DNA of 64,000 bases. It comes from Delftia sp. PS-11. Lineage in GTDB: Bacteria; Pseudomonadota; Gammaproteobacteria; Burkholderiales; Burkholderiaceae_C. Below are positions 1-9,195 of this stretch, one piece after another. The stretch's first letter is position 1; each line of letters opens with the position of its first letter. A program made the position numbers and the translations under genes. The notes beneath the pieces were generated by a model that ran no database searches, was not told where the DNA came from, and was given only the letters and a program-made list of their open reading frames with translations. The stretch covers positions 1-64,000 of the forward strand of contig NZ_JACSYA010000028.1 in assembly GCF_029870285.1 (NCBI RefSeq). Reading direction: 5' to 3'.

Positions 1-294
1 GAAAAAATATATTTTCTTCATGTTATACAAGATGAATATTCAATAAACACTCCAGTAAATGACTTTACTGACATCTTGGCGAAAGGTTTGCGTTAAAAAT
101 CAAATAAACCCCTTCAATCGCGCATGCATGTTGGCATCACGGAACAGTTTCACTACTGAAACGGTATTTTTGCTCGCTACCCCTTCCCGGTTTCTGATGC
201 ATGGTCCCCGACAACCGCTGCGGTTTCTAAGATTTTCCAGATGCCATCCATGGCATCGGCAGCAAGGAACCCATTTCCATGAAAGGGACTGAGC
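1..294. other. AT-rich region upstream of porin 1
   Basis: No gene is visible here. The first 150 bases are much more AT-rich than the rest of the window, as expected for a promoter region. A perfect 7-bp inverted repeat, CAGTAAA-TGAC-TTTACTG, lies at 53-70. A second hairpin, GATGCCA-TCCA-TGGCATC, lies at 240-257 just upstream of the porin ribosome-binding site (AAAGGG, 280-285). I do not see a convincing sigma-70 pair. Confidence 0.5.
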
Positions 295-1347
295 ATGAAA
301 ATCCACCATATCGCGGCAGCTGCGGCATTGCCTCTGGCCTGTGCCGGGGCAGGCGCCCAATCGTCCGTCACCCTGTTCGGCGTGGTCGATGTCAACACAC
401 GCTATGTGAAGAACAGCGACCTGCCCGGCAACCTGACGATGGGCAGCGGCGGGCACTCGTCGGGACGGTTTGGCTTGCGGGGCATGGAGGACCTGGGCAC
501 CGGCCTCAAGGCCGGCTTCTGGCTGGAGTCGGATCTCTACGCCGACCGGGGGGCGATCCATTCGAGCGGCAGGCTCTTCCAGCGCCGCTCCACCATCAGC
601 CTGATGGGCAGCTTCGGCGAGGTGCGCCTGGGCCGCGACCTGTCGCCAGCCACGGCGCACACCTACAAGTACGACCCGTTCGGGGTGATCGGCCTGGCCG
701 GCTCGGCCACTGCCAGCCGCATGCCCGATGCCTTCTCCACCTACTACCGCAGCGACAACGCCTTCCAGTACATCACACCCCAAATGCTGGGCGGCCTGCA
801 GGCAGAACTGATGTTCGCGCCCGACGAGAACCCATCCAACAACGTGGGCCGCCACGCAGCCGCCCGCCTGTTCTACGAAAACGGCCCCCTGAGCCTTTCG
901 CTGTCTTACGGCACCACCAACGCCAACGCGGCAGGCACGAAGTTCAAGCAGTACGGCGCAGGCGCCTCGTATGACTTCGGATTTGCCAAGCTCATTGGCC
1001 ACTTCCAGCGCGAGGATCTTCCCTACGGCGTCTATGGCGGCAACACCCTGGGCGCCGAGGACCGCTGGCTGCTGGGCATGACAGCCCCCTTGCGCGTGGG
1101 CTATCTGCGCGCCTCCTATGTGCGCACCGATTCACGCCAGGGACCCGCCATCTTCAACGGCAGCGATGCCAACCAGTACGCCATCGGCTACGTGTACGAC
1201 ATGTCGCGGCGCACGGCCCTGTACGCCACGGTGGCCCGTATCACCAACAAGGGCGCGGCCCACTTCAGCCTGGGCAGCGGTGCACCCGGCCTGGCTGCAG
1301 GCGGCAGTTCAACAGGCGCGGAGTTCGGCATACGCCACAACTTCTGA
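295..1347 (+). CDS. Gram-negative porin 1
   Basis: This 350-residue protein is an outer-membrane general-diffusion porin of the Burkholderiales type. It has a Sec signal peptide of about 21 residues ending in GA before QSSVTLFG, the usual mature N-terminus of this family. The body is rich in alternating beta-strand sequence, and the protein ends in phenylalanine (RHNF), the outer-membrane assembly signal. The length is normal. The start has AAAGGG nine bases upstream. It is a close paralogue of the porin at 1763-2848: signal peptide, plug-loop motif (GGHSSGRFG) and C-terminal strands are shared. The pair probably arose by tandem duplication. The substrate cannot be read from the sequence. Confidence 0.93.
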   Translation: MKIHHIAAAAALPLACAGAGAQSSVTLFGVVDVNTRYVKNSDLPGNLTMGSGGHSSGRFGLRGMEDLGTGLKAGFWLESDLYADRGAIHSSGRLFQRRSTISLMGSFGEVRLGRDLSPATAHTYKYDPFGVIGLAGSATASRMPDAFSTYYRSDNAFQYITPQMLGGLQAELMFAPDENPSNNVGRHAAARLFYENGPLSLSLSYGTTNANAAGTKFKQYGAGASYDFGFAKLIGHFQREDLPYGVYGGNTLGAEDRWLLGMTAPLRVGYLRASYVRTDSRQGPAIFNGSDANQYAIGYVYDMSRRTALYATVARITNKGAAHFSLGSGAPGLAAGGSSTGAEFGIRHNF

Positions 1348-1762
1348 CGCGCACAGCCGTGCAACGGGTGCTCGTTGCACGGCGCCCGTTGCACGGCGCC
1401 CGTTGCACGGCGCCCGTTGCGCAGGCCCCCATCCTCAAACCGGGGGCTGTGCTGCTCCATTGCAATCAATATCGCCCTGGAAAATCACTTGTGGCAATTC
1501 GTCATTTGCCCAACAAAAAAATGACATTCATGCCATTTTCAAGAAAGATTTTCGTAATAAAACAAAATACCCAAACCATCCAAACGGCTGCTGTTGCCAC
1601 GATAGCACGCATATCGCCTTCAATCTTCAATTTTGCCTTGCGCCTTCCTCTCAGTTATTGCGCAAATCCGTCCTGATGCTTTATCAAATTCTAGTATCCA
1701 GACCGATGCTCCTCAATGTGGCATCGCATCCAACAAATCCACATTCAAGCCAAGGACTGAGA
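1348..1762. other. Intergenic region between the two porins
   Basis: This 415-base gap holds no gene. It starts with a 10-bp hairpin and a 14-bp tandem repeat (1357-1420, annotated separately). A markedly AT-rich stretch follows at about 1480-1720, likely the promoter of porin 2. An AATGTGG/CCACATT stem-loop at 1715-1745 has GCATCCAA in its loop, just upstream of the ribosome-binding site. Confidence 0.6.
1357..1420. repeat. Hairpin plus 14-bp tandem repeat, array 1
   Basis: A perfect 10-bp stem (CCGTGCAACG at 1357-1366, CGTTGCACGG at 1373-1382, 6-base loop) leads into three full copies of the 14-mer CGTTGCACGGCGCC (1373-1386, 1387-1400, 1401-1414) and a partial fourth. The same 14-mer, read on the other strand, forms the array at 41639-41708. 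The hairpin has no T-tract, so it is not a standard intrinsic terminator. Confidence 0.85.
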
Positions 1763-2848
1763 ATGAAGATCCACCGCATACTGGCGATTGCCGCCCTGCC
1801 CGTCATCTCCATCGGGGCCAGTGCCCAGTCATCCGTCACCCTTTTCGGCGTCGTTGATGCCAATATCCGCTATGTGAAAAACAATGACCTGCCCAACAAC
1901 ACGACCATGGGCAGCGGCGGGCACTCCTCGGGCCGGTTCGGCTTCAGGGGCATGGAGGACCTGGGCGGCGGCCTCAAGGCCGGTTTCTGGCTGGAGTCGG
2001 ACCTCTACGTGGACCAGGGCACGACCCATTCGAGCGGCAAGCTGTTCCAGCGCCGCTCCACCGTCAGCCTGCTCGGCAGCTTCGGCGAGCTGCGCCTGGG
2101 GCGCGACCTTTCCCCGAGCACGCAAAACCCGATCAAGTACGACCCGTTCAACGTGATCGGGCTGGCTGGCTCGAACCGCATCAGCCGCATGCCGGACCTG
2201 TTCTCGAACTACTACCGCAGCGACAACGCCATCCAGTACTTCACGCCCAACTGGAACGGCTTCAGGGCGGAGGTGATGTACGCGCTGGACGAAAACCCCA
2301 GAAGCAAGCTGGACAGCCGCATCTCGGGCCGCCTGCGCTATGACAACGGCCCGCTCAGCCTTGCGCTGACCATGGCGCAGACAGACGTTAAGGACACCGG
2401 GATGGTCCGCCCCGCCGCCGTCACAGGCAACGAGCCCACCGTCAAGTTCAAGCAGTACGGCGTGGGGGGCTCGTACGATTTCGGACGCGTCAAGCTGATG
2501 GGCTACTTCCAGCGCGAGGATCTGCCCTACGGTGCCTTTGCCCGAGGCTCAGGCTCCGAGGACCGCTGGCAGATCGGCATGACCGTGCCCGTGGGAACGC
2601 ACTATATCCGTGCCTCCTATGTGCGCACCGATTCGCGCGGCGGCGATGACGCCTTCAACCGCAGCGATGCCAACCGCTATGCCATCGGCTATGTGCACAA
2701 CCTGTCGCGGCGCACGGCCCTGTATGCCACGGTGGCACGCATCACCAACAAGGGCGGTGCCAACTTCAGCCTGACAGGCGGGACTCCCGGCCTGGCCGCT
2801 GGCCGCAGCTCCACGGGCGCGGAGTTCGGCATGCGCCACAGCTTCTGA
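1763..2848 (+). CDS. Gram-negative porin 2
   Basis: This 361-residue outer-membrane porin is paralogous to the preceding one. The start at 1763 gives a signal peptide (MKIHRILAIAALPVISIGASA) followed by QSSVTLFG. It is preceded by AAGGA seven bases upstream, in a context nearly identical to porin 1. The reading frame is open far upstream, but that part overlaps porin 1 in another frame and is not coding. Relative to porin 1 it carries a short insertion in one external loop (around PAAVTGNEPT). It ends in phenylalanine. Its own AT-rich upstream region suggests separate expression from porin 1. Confidence 0.93.
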   Translation: MKIHRILAIAALPVISIGASAQSSVTLFGVVDANIRYVKNNDLPNNTTMGSGGHSSGRFGFRGMEDLGGGLKAGFWLESDLYVDQGTTHSSGKLFQRRSTVSLLGSFGELRLGRDLSPSTQNPIKYDPFNVIGLAGSNRISRMPDLFSNYYRSDNAIQYFTPNWNGFRAEVMYALDENPRSKLDSRISGRLRYDNGPLSLALTMAQTDVKDTGMVRPAAVTGNEPTVKFKQYGVGGSYDFGRVKLMGYFQREDLPYGAFARGSGSEDRWQIGMTVPVGTHYIRASYVRTDSRGGDDAFNRSDANRYAIGYVHNLSRRTALYATVARITNKGGANFSLTGGTPGLAAGRSSTGAEFGMRHSF

Positions 2849-2910
2849 GCAAGGTGACAGAATCGTCAACCTGGCGCCAGTGAAATTTCAAGATCGGATC
2901 GATAGAGTCC

Positions 2911-2940
2911 ATGCCATGGGTTGCATCCAATCCATGGCAT
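2911..2940 (+). promoter_or_regulatory. 5' UTR stem-loop of the CzcE-like gene
   Basis: A perfect 9-bp inverted repeat (ATGCCATGG at 2911-2919, CCATGGCAT at 2932-2940) surrounds a 12-base loop containing GCATCCAA. It lies 26 bases upstream of the AAGGAG ribosome-binding site. Related stem-loops precede both porins. It may be an operator or an RNA structure. Confidence 0.5.
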
Positions 2941-2977
2941 CTCCATCCGGTCTTGCCTATTTCACAAGGAGAATTCC

Positions 2978-3370
2978 ATGAAAACCATGACCTCCATCGG
3001 CGCTGTGGCGATTTTCCTGGCCAGCCCGCTGGCCCAGGCCGGGATGGCCCAGGCCGGGATGGCCCAGGCCGGGATGGCCCAGGCCGAAATGGCCCAGGCC
3101 CAGGTCCATACCTTCCCAACGGGCAAGTCCTACTACGGCGTTCCGGCACCGGCCGGCAAGCACAGGACCATCGACCTGTCGCGCGGCGACCCCATCAATG
3201 TCGTCTGCGGGGAAGTGGTGAACTTCACAAGCCAGGGCCGGACTTTCGCCTGGAAAGTCAGCTCCATCCAGCACAACAAGGTGCCGGTGTCGCGCTTTGC
3301 GCCTGCGGGCTTCAATGCGCAGGACCGCGCCATCTACATCGCCCCCGGCGAGCATGAGCAGGGCGGCTAG
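2978..3370 (+). CDS. CzcE-family periplasmic metal-response protein
   Basis: This 130-residue exported protein resembles the CzcE family, small periplasmic copper-binding proteins of beta-proteobacteria. The family-like core is GDPINVVCGEVVNFTS, TFAWK, RFAPAG and IYIAPG. The start at 2978 has AAGGAG seven bases upstream. The signal peptide runs into four to five tandem copies of a GMAQA-type unit, encoded by a 15-bp DNA repeat, so several alternative AQA signal-peptidase sites sit in a row. The protein ends in EHEQGG. A metal-binding role is inferred from the family; no metal-efflux genes are adjacent. A perfect terminator follows. Confidence 0.75.
   Translation: MKTMTSIGAVAIFLASPLAQAGMAQAGMAQAGMAQAEMAQAQVHTFPTGKSYYGVPAPAGKHRTIDLSRGDPINVVCGEVVNFTSQGRTFAWKVSSIQHNKVPVSRFAPAGFNAQDRAIYIAPGEHEQGG
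3031..3100 (+). repeat. 15-bp in-frame tandem repeat in a signal peptide
   Basis: The unit GGCCCAGGCCGGGAT is repeated at 3031-3045, 3046-3060 and 3061-3075, with a variant at 3076-3090 (GAAAT ending) and a partial copy at 3091-3100. It encodes AQAGM repeats across the expected signal-peptidase cleavage site. Because the unit is a multiple of three, copy-number changes keep the frame. Confidence 0.95.
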
Positions 3371-3405
3371 GCATGCGGTTTCTGCGCGGCGCACGCCATG
3401 CTTAA

Positions 3406-3437
3406 AGGACAAGGCCCGCTTTCGCGGGCCTTGTCCT
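3406..3437. terminator. Strong hairpin between convergent genes
   Basis: A perfect 14-bp stem (AGGACAAGGCCCGC at 3406-3419, GCGGGCCTTGTCCT at 3424-3437) with a TTTC loop lies between the stops of the CzcE-like gene and rpe. No long T-tract follows on either strand. The position and stem strength fit a bidirectional terminator. Confidence 0.75.
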
Positions 3438-3458
3438 GTGTGCAGTCAGGGGAACGTA

Positions 3459-4142
3459 TCAGGCAGCCAGGGCGCCGCGCATGGCGTCGATCACGGCCTT
3501 GTAGTCGGGCTTGCCAAAAATGGCGCTGCCGGCCACGAAGGTGTCGGCGCCTGCATCGGCCACACGGCGGATGTTGGTTTCCTTGATGCCGCCATCCACT
3601 TCGAGGCGGATGTCGCGGCCGCTGGCCTCGATGCGCTTGCGGGCCTGCTCGATCTTGCGCAGCGTGCTGTCGATGAAGCTCTGGCCGCCGAAGCCGGGGT
3701 TGACGCTCATCAGCAAGATGAGGTCGATGTCATCGATCACCCAGTCCAGCACATCCAGCGGCGCAGCCGGGTTGAACACCAGGCCGGGCCGGGCGCCCTG
3801 GGCGCGGATGTTCTGGATGCTGCGGTGCACATGGGTCGAGGCGTCCGGGTGGAAGCTGATGTAGTCGGCGCCGGCCTTGGCGAAGGCCGTTGCCAGCTCG
3901 TCCACGGGCGAGACCATCAGGTGCACGTCAATCGGCACGGGCTGGCCATCGGGGGTCTTGGCGTGGGGCTTCAGGGCCTCGCAGATCATGGGACCGAAGG
4001 TCAGATTGGGCACGTAATGGTTGTCCATCACGTCGAAATGGATCCAGTCGGCGCCAGAGGCGATCACATTCCGGACTTCATCGCCCAGACGGGCAAAGTC
4101 AGCGGACAGGATGGAGGGGGCAATGCGGTAGGTGGGGCTCAT
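3459..4142 (-). CDS. rpe: Ribulose-phosphate 3-epimerase
   Basis: This enzyme interconverts ribulose 5-phosphate and xylulose 5-phosphate in the pentose phosphate and Calvin pathways, in the cytoplasm. The 227-residue protein has the TIM-barrel metal-site motifs: S10 in APSILSAD, H35 and D37 in [12 protein letters not shown], the [10 protein letters not shown] loop, and the phosphate-binding VDGGI near the C-terminus. The chosen start gives [10 protein letters not shown], as in homologues; an upstream ATG at 4178 would add 12 untypical residues. It is divergent from apaG. Confidence 0.96.
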   Translation of the reverse strand: MSPTYRIAPSILSADFARLGDEVRNVIASGADWIHFDVMDNHYVPNLTFGPMICEALKPHAKTPDGQPVPIDVHLMVSPVDELATAFAKAGADYISFHPDASTHVHRSIQNIRAQGARPGLVFNPAAPLDVLDWVIDDIDLILLMSVNPGFGGQSFIDSTLRKIEQARKRIEASGRDIRLEVDGGIKETNIRRVADAGADTFVAGSAIFGKPDYKAVIDAMRGALAA

Positions 4143-4178
4143 GCCCGCGATTGTCGCAGTTACGCTTAATATTGGCAC

Positions 4179-4586
4179 ATGCCGATGAACGAGTTCCAGG
4201 TCCAGGTGCGCCCCTCATTTTTGCCAGAGCAGTCCGCTCCGGCGGCGGGCGTCTACGCCTTCTCCTATACGATCACCATCACCAACACCGGCCAGGTGCC
4301 GGGGCAGCTGATCGCGCGCCACTGGATCATCACCAACGAACTGGGCCATGTCGATGAGGTCCGGGGGCTGGGCGTGGTCGGGCGCCAGCCGCTGCTGCAG
4401 CCGGGCGAGTCCTTCGAGTACACCAGCGGCTGCCAGCTGCGCACGCCCAACGGCAGCATGCAGGGCAGCTTTCTGTGCGTCAGCCATGAGGGCGAGGTCT
4501 TCGAGTGTGCGATTGCACGCTTTCAGTTGCGCTCAGGCGCTGACAGCGGCAGCTTTCCCGATCCTGACAGCCGGGTGCTCCACTAA
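4179..4586 (+). CDS. apaG: ApaG (Co2+/Mg2+ efflux-associated, DUF525)
   Basis: This is a 135-residue single-domain fibronectin-III-like protein of the ApaG family. Diagnostic segments are [25 protein letters not shown]-like [19 protein letters not shown] and the C-terminal [14 protein letters not shown]. Its molecular role is unsettled; it is linked to magnesium/cobalt homeostasis and Ap4A metabolism in enterics. No clear Shine-Dalgarno precedes either the ATG at 4179 or the one at 4185. It diverges from rpe, as is common in Burkholderiales. Confidence 0.95.
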   Translation: MPMNEFQVQVRPSFLPEQSAPAAGVYAFSYTITITNTGQVPGQLIARHWIITNELGHVDEVRGLGVVGRQPLLQPGESFEYTSGCQLRTPNGSMQGSFLCVSHEGEVFECAIARFQLRSGADSGSFPDPDSRVLH

Positions 4587-4651
4587 GGGCGGCCTACACC
4601 GCCACCGAGGCTGAGCCGCCATACTGCAGCGTCCGTGTTGCACGTACCTGC

Positions 4652-6631
4652 TTGATGAAGCGAATCACCCAAGACCTGCCCGGCCTGCTGGCCACCCTGG
4701 ACCCCGACGCCGACCTGGCACACCGCCATCTGTGGCTGATCCATCTGCTCGACTGGGTCCGCGCCCCCAAACCCTCGGTGGAGGATTGCGCCCAGCGCGT
4801 GCGCCTGCTCGTCGAGGCATTCGAGGACGATGCAGCCGCGCGCCAGCGCCTGAAGGCCTGGTGGCAGCGTTTCACGGATACGGTGGACATCACGGCACTG
4901 CTGGCAGATTTCGGTTTCGCGCCGCGCACCAACATGTTCAGCGAGCTGTCCGAGCGCGTGCGCTACAAGCTGCTGCCCAGCACGCCGGAGACCTCCGATG
5001 CCTCGGAGCTGTTCATGCTGGCCATGCCCGACGAGTTCGACGCTCGCTGGCTGAACGGGCTTGATGCGCCGCTGCTGGAGCGCATTGCCGCGCTGCTGCG
5101 GCCCGAGGGGCAGGAAGCCGAGGCCCGGGGCAGCAGCTTCTGGCAGCACAGCCTGCTGGGCTCCATCACCTACTGCGCGGGGCAGATCCTGTCCACGGGC
5201 TTTTCGCCCGAGCTGCGCCTGCGCATGGACGAGCAGGCGCGCATCGAGCAGCCCTTTCATGCACTGATCCACGATGTGGAAAGCCTGCGCGTGGAGGTGC
5301 TGCACGCGCTGCGCACCAATGACCGGCGCGATGCCGCCGAGGCCCGGCTGCGCGAGCGCCTCGATGCCTGCCGTGCGGCCGTGGCATCGGTCTACACGCA
5401 TTTCGAGTCCGAGGGCATTTCGGTCGGCCTGGTGTTCCGTCTGCGCCAGCTGCGCGCGCGCATCCTGCGCGTGCGCAGGCTGCTGGACTGCCTGCTGGCC
5501 GACAACCGCGCCGCCGAGACTGCCAGCCTGCTGGCCAATCTGGTCGCCGTGGGCAGGGAGCGGCGCAGCCTGCGCGCGCTGCTGGCCACCAATACCTCGC
5601 TGCTGGCGGCCAAGGTGGCCGAGCGCAGCGCCGAGACCGGCGAGCACTACATCACGCGCACGGGCCAGGAATACCGATCCATGGTGGCCAAGGCCGCCGG
5701 CGGCGGCTTCATGATGGCCTTCACCACGCTGATGAAGTTCGCGCTTTATGCGCTGGGGCTGTCCGCGTTCTGGGGCGGGCTGGCCGCCGGCATCAACTAC
5801 TCCATCAGCTTTGTGCTGATCCAGCTGCTGCATTTCACGGTGGCCACCAAGCAGCCGGCTATGACGGCGCCGGCCATGGCCGCCAAACTCAAGGATCTGC
5901 AGGCCGGCGAGGCCATCGAGGAATTCGTCGATGAAGTGGCACGCCTTGTGCGCTCGCAGGTAGCCGCTGTGCTGGGCAATGTATTGGTTGTTTTCCCGAT
6001 GGTGCTGTTGCTGTCTTTGGGATATGCGCAATTATTCGGTCATACGCCCATCGACGGGCCGCATGCGATTGCCGTGCTCGACTCGCTGAACCTGCTGGGC
6101 CTGTCGCCACTGTTTGCCGCCTTCACGGGGGTGCTGCTGTTCGCCAGCAGCCTGATCGCGGGCTGGGCCGAGAACTGGTTCGTGCTGCGCCGCCTGGATT
6201 CGGTGATCCGCTACAACCCGGGCATCACGCGCTGGCTGGGCGCGCGGCGCGCCGACCGCTGGGCCCATTTCTGGCGCAAGAATATCTCGGGCTTTGCCGC
6301 CAACGTCTCGCTGGGCCTGATGCTGGGGCTGGTGCCCGCCTTTGCGGCCTTCTTCGGCCTGGGGCTGGAGGTGCGGCACGTGACGCTGTCGGCCGGCCAG
6401 ATCGGCGCGGCCAGCGCCGCACTGGGCTGGCAGGTGCTGCACTCCGATCTCTTCTGGTGGGCCGTCGCACTGCTGCCGGTCAATGGCGCATTGAATGTCA
6501 CTGTCAGCTTTTATCTGGCATTCCGTGTCGCATTAAGGGCACACAATGTCAGTGGTGTTGACCGTTCGCGCATCTATGCGGCCATCCGCCGCAGGCTGCG
6601 CACGGCACCGCTGAGCTTCTTCCGCCCCTGA
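4652..6631 (+). CDS. Gcr-type 'site-specific recombinase' membrane protein
   Basis: This 659-residue protein belongs to the SpecificRecomb family named after the gonococcal Gcr protein. The N-terminal half is charged and helical. The C-terminal half has several predicted membrane helices (around residues 360-400, 435-460, 485-515, 550-580 and 605-630). No tyrosine or serine recombinase motif is visible, so the family name should not be taken as proof of recombinase activity. A membrane role is more consistent with the sequence. It is followed, in the same direction, by an antiporter gene. Confidence 0.8.
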   Translation: MMKRITQDLPGLLATLDPDADLAHRHLWLIHLLDWVRAPKPSVEDCAQRVRLLVEAFEDDAAARQRLKAWWQRFTDTVDITALLADFGFAPRTNMFSELSERVRYKLLPSTPETSDASELFMLAMPDEFDARWLNGLDAPLLERIAALLRPEGQEAEARGSSFWQHSLLGSITYCAGQILSTGFSPELRLRMDEQARIEQPFHALIHDVESLRVEVLHALRTNDRRDAAEARLRERLDACRAAVASVYTHFESEGISVGLVFRLRQLRARILRVRRLLDCLLADNRAAETASLLANLVAVGRERRSLRALLATNTSLLAAKVAERSAETGEHYITRTGQEYRSMVAKAAGGGFMMAFTTLMKFALYALGLSAFWGGLAAGINYSISFVLIQLLHFTVATKQPAMTAPAMAAKLKDLQAGEAIEEFVDEVARLVRSQVAAVLGNVLVVFPMVLLLSLGYAQLFGHTPIDGPHAIAVLDSLNLLGLSPLFAAFTGVLLFASSLIAGWAENWFVLRRLDSVIRYNPGITRWLGARRADRWAHFWRKNISGFAANVSLGLMLGLVPAFAAFFGLGLEVRHVTLSAGQIGAASAALGWQVLHSDLFWWAVALLPVNGALNVTVSFYLAFRVALRAHNVSGVDRSRIYAAIRRRLRTAPLSFFRP

Positions 6632-6806
6632 TCCCTGGTCCGGCTGCGGAACCCTCGTGCTGGCATGCATGCCGGGCCGCGTCGCCCGTGCGCCTGTCAG
6701 TGGATCGCCACGCTGCACCTGTTCGCAGATGCGCCCGGGTGCCGTCCGGCCGACGCCGCGTGGCACCTCGCTTGCGGGCCGCATGCCCGCGCCAAAGGAC
6801 ATGCCG

Positions 6807-8069
6807 ATGAGTGACATGCTGAGTTTCTGGGAACCCTGGCTGCGCCCCTCCGCAGGGCTGGCAACCGTGCAGTGGTCCTTGCTGCTGGCCGTGGCCACCG
6901 TGGTGGGCTACGCGTGCCAGCGCCATGCGGCACTGCCCAAGGTCGTGGGCTACTCCCTGGTCGGCGGCATCGCCGGGCTGATCGGCTTCGGCGGCAATAC
7001 GGCCTGGCCGCTGCATGGCACGGGCCTGTTCCTGCTGGAGCTGGGCGTGGCCATCGTGCTGTTCGAGTGCGGCGGGCGCATCACGCTGCGCTGGTTCCGC
7101 CACAACCCCATGGTGCTGGTGCAGAGCGTGGCCGAGTCGGCGCTGACCTATGCGCTGGTCTGGCTGGTGCTGGGCTGGCTGGGCGTGGCTGACGAAGTGG
7201 CTGGCCCGCTGGCCCTGGTGGCCATGGCAGCCTCGCCACTGGTGCTCACCCGCGTGGCCGCCGACATGCGCGCGGCAGGTCCGGTCACCGACCGGGGCAT
7301 GGTGCTGGCGACGCTGTCCACGCTCTATGCGCTGGCGCTGGGCAGCGCCAAAGCCGGCATGCTGGCCCGCCCCCAGGACGGGGTGCTGGCCTCGGTCACG
7401 CCGGTGCTGGTGGTCCTGGGCGTTTCCGTCGCCGTGGCGCTGGTGCTGGCCGTGCTGATGCGTCTGGCGCTGCGCTTCATGAGCCCGGCCAGCGAGAACA
7501 CTTCCATCCTCATCCTGGCGCTGATCGCCGCCAGCGTGCCAGTGGCCTCTTATCTGGGCGGCTCGGCCCCTCTGGCGGCGCTGCTGGGCGGCATCCTGCT
7601 CAAGCGGTTCAATCCGCGTCCCTGGACCTGGCCACGCCAGCTGGGCACGGCGGCCTCTTTGCTGACCATGCTGATGTTCGTGCTGGTGTCCATCGTGGCG
7701 GCCCAGGCCGACTGGAGCGCGCCGGTGGCCGGCGTCGTGGGCGCGGTCATCCTGGCGCGCCTGCTGGCCAAGACGCTGGGCGTGGCCGTGGGCAATGTGG
7801 GCACGGGCGCCAACTGGCGCCAGGCTTTCTGGGTCGGCTGTGCCATGGCGCCCATGTCCTCAGTGGCACTGCTGCTGGCCTCGCAGTTCGTGGCGGCCGC
7901 GCCCGCGCTGGGCGCGCAGATCGCGGGCGTGGCCCTGCCCACCATCCTGGTGATGGAGGTGCTCGGCGCCGCCCTGGCCACCGTGGCCATCTACCGTTCC
8001 GGCGAAAGCTCCCGCCCCTGGAAGCCGCTGAGCCGATCGCATACCGCAGGAGATGAACGTGAGCCTTGA
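6807..8069 (+). CDS. Monovalent cation/proton antiporter, CPA2-like
   Basis: This 420-residue integral membrane protein has about 12 hydrophobic segments in the Na+/H+ exchanger (KefB/CPA2) arrangement. The start at 6807 has AAAGGA seven bases upstream and gives [11 protein letters not shown]; the reading frame continues upstream but that part looks non-coding. There is no C-terminal RCK/TrkA-N nucleotide-binding domain, unlike full-length KefB. The transported ion is not determinable. Its 3' end overlaps the following ybdK-like gene by 17 bases, so the two are probably co-transcribed. Confidence 0.82.
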   Translation: MSDMLSFWEPWLRPSAGLATVQWSLLLAVATVVGYACQRHAALPKVVGYSLVGGIAGLIGFGGNTAWPLHGTGLFLLELGVAIVLFECGGRITLRWFRHNPMVLVQSVAESALTYALVWLVLGWLGVADEVAGPLALVAMAASPLVLTRVAADMRAAGPVTDRGMVLATLSTLYALALGSAKAGMLARPQDGVLASVTPVLVVLGVSVAVALVLAVLMRLALRFMSPASENTSILILALIAASVPVASYLGGSAPLAALLGGILLKRFNPRPWTWPRQLGTAASLLTMLMFVLVSIVAAQADWSAPVAGVVGAVILARLLAKTLGVAVGNVGTGANWRQAFWVGCAMAPMSSVALLLASQFVAAAPALGAQIAGVALPTILVMEVLGAALATVAIYRSGESSRPWKPLSRSHTAGDEREP

Positions 8070-9183
8070 AGCCTTCCACTCGTCCGAACCACTGACACTG
8101 GGCGTGGAGCTGGAGCTGCAGCTGGTCAACACCCACGACTACGACCTGGCTCCCTACGCCGAGGACATGCTGCGGCTCATGCGCAAGAACACGCTGCCCG
8201 GCAGCGTGGTGCCGGAGATGACCAACAGCATGATCGAGATTTCGACCAGCGTCTGCCGCTCGGCCTCCGAGGTGCTGGGACAGCTCGGCCAGATCCGCGA
8301 TGCGCTGGTGCGCAGCGCCGACAAGCTCAATATCGCCGTGGTCGGCGGCGGCACCCACCCCTTCCAGCAGTGGCATGAGCGGCGCATCTACGACAAGCCG
8401 CGCTTTCAGGAGCTGTCGCAGCTGTACGGCTATCTGTCCAAGCAGTTCACCATCTTCGGCCAGCATGTGCACATCGGCTGCCCCGACGCCGACGCAGCGC
8501 TGCTGATGCTGCACCGCATGTCGCGCTACATACCGCACTTCATCGCGCTGTCGGCCTCCAGCCCCTATGTGCAGGGCCAGGACACGGCCTTCGACTCGGC
8601 GCGGCTGAACTCGGTGTTCGCCTTTCCGCTGTCGGGCCGCGCGCCCTGCGTGCTGCGCTGGAGCGAGTTCGAGCAGTACTTCGACAAGATGACGCGCACG
8701 GGCGTGGTCAAGAGCATGAAGGACTTCTACTGGGACATCCGGCCCAAGCCCGAGTTCGGCACCATCGAGATCCGCGTGTTCGACACGCCGCTGACCATCG
8801 AACGCGCCGCCGCGCTGTCGGGCTATGTGCAGGCGCTGGCCGCCTGGTTCATGGACACCCAGCCTTTCACACCGGCCGAAGACGACTATCTGGTCTATAC
8901 CTACAACCGCTTCCAGGCCTGCCGCTTCGGCCTGGACGCGGTCTATGTGGACCCGGCATCGGGCGAACACATGCCGCTGGCGGAGCACATCCTCAGGACC
9001 ATGGACGCCGTGGCCGGCCATGCCGCGCGCCACGGCGCGGCGCAGGCCCTGCAGCTGCTGCGCGGCGATGTGGCAGCCGGCAGCAACGATGCGCGCTGGC
9101 TGCGCCAGCGCCAGCGGCGGGAGCAGCTGCTGGCCGAGGTTTCACGCCAGGCCGCGATGCGCTTTCGCGGCCTGGCGGCCTGA
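8053..9183 (+). CDS. ybdK: Carboxylate-amine ligase, YbdK / GCS2 family
   Basis: This 376-residue cytoplasmic enzyme belongs to the glutamate-cysteine ligase type 2 family. The start [25 protein letters not shown] carries the family's N-terminal acidic ATP/Mg motif (GVELELQ). HVHIGCPD, around residue 140, is a second hallmark, and IEIRVFDTP lies in the C-terminal half. E. coli YbdK has weak glutamate-cysteine ligase activity in vitro; the physiological substrate is uncertain. It overlaps the antiporter gene and ends 12 bases from the convergent hydrolase gene. Confidence 0.93.
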   Translation: MNVSLEAFHSSEPLTLGVELELQLVNTHDYDLAPYAEDMLRLMRKNTLPGSVVPEMTNSMIEISTSVCRSASEVLGQLGQIRDALVRSADKLNIAVVGGGTHPFQQWHERRIYDKPRFQELSQLYGYLSKQFTIFGQHVHIGCPDADAALLMLHRMSRYIPHFIALSASSPYVQGQDTAFDSARLNSVFAFPLSGRAPCVLRWSEFEQYFDKMTRTGVVKSMKDFYWDIRPKPEFGTIEIRVFDTPLTIERAAALSGYVQALAAWFMDTQPFTPAEDDYLVYTYNRFQACRFGLDAVYVDPASGEHMPLAEHILRTMDAVAGHAARHGAAQALQLLRGDVAAGSNDARWLRQRQRREQLLAEVSRQAAMRFRGLAA

Positions 9184-9195
9184 GCACGCTGGCTC

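Noticed and set aside
4652..6631. A mobile-element recombinase
   Set aside because: Despite the family name, no tyrosine or serine recombinase catalytic pattern is visible, the protein has several membrane helices, and no repeats or attachment sites flank it.
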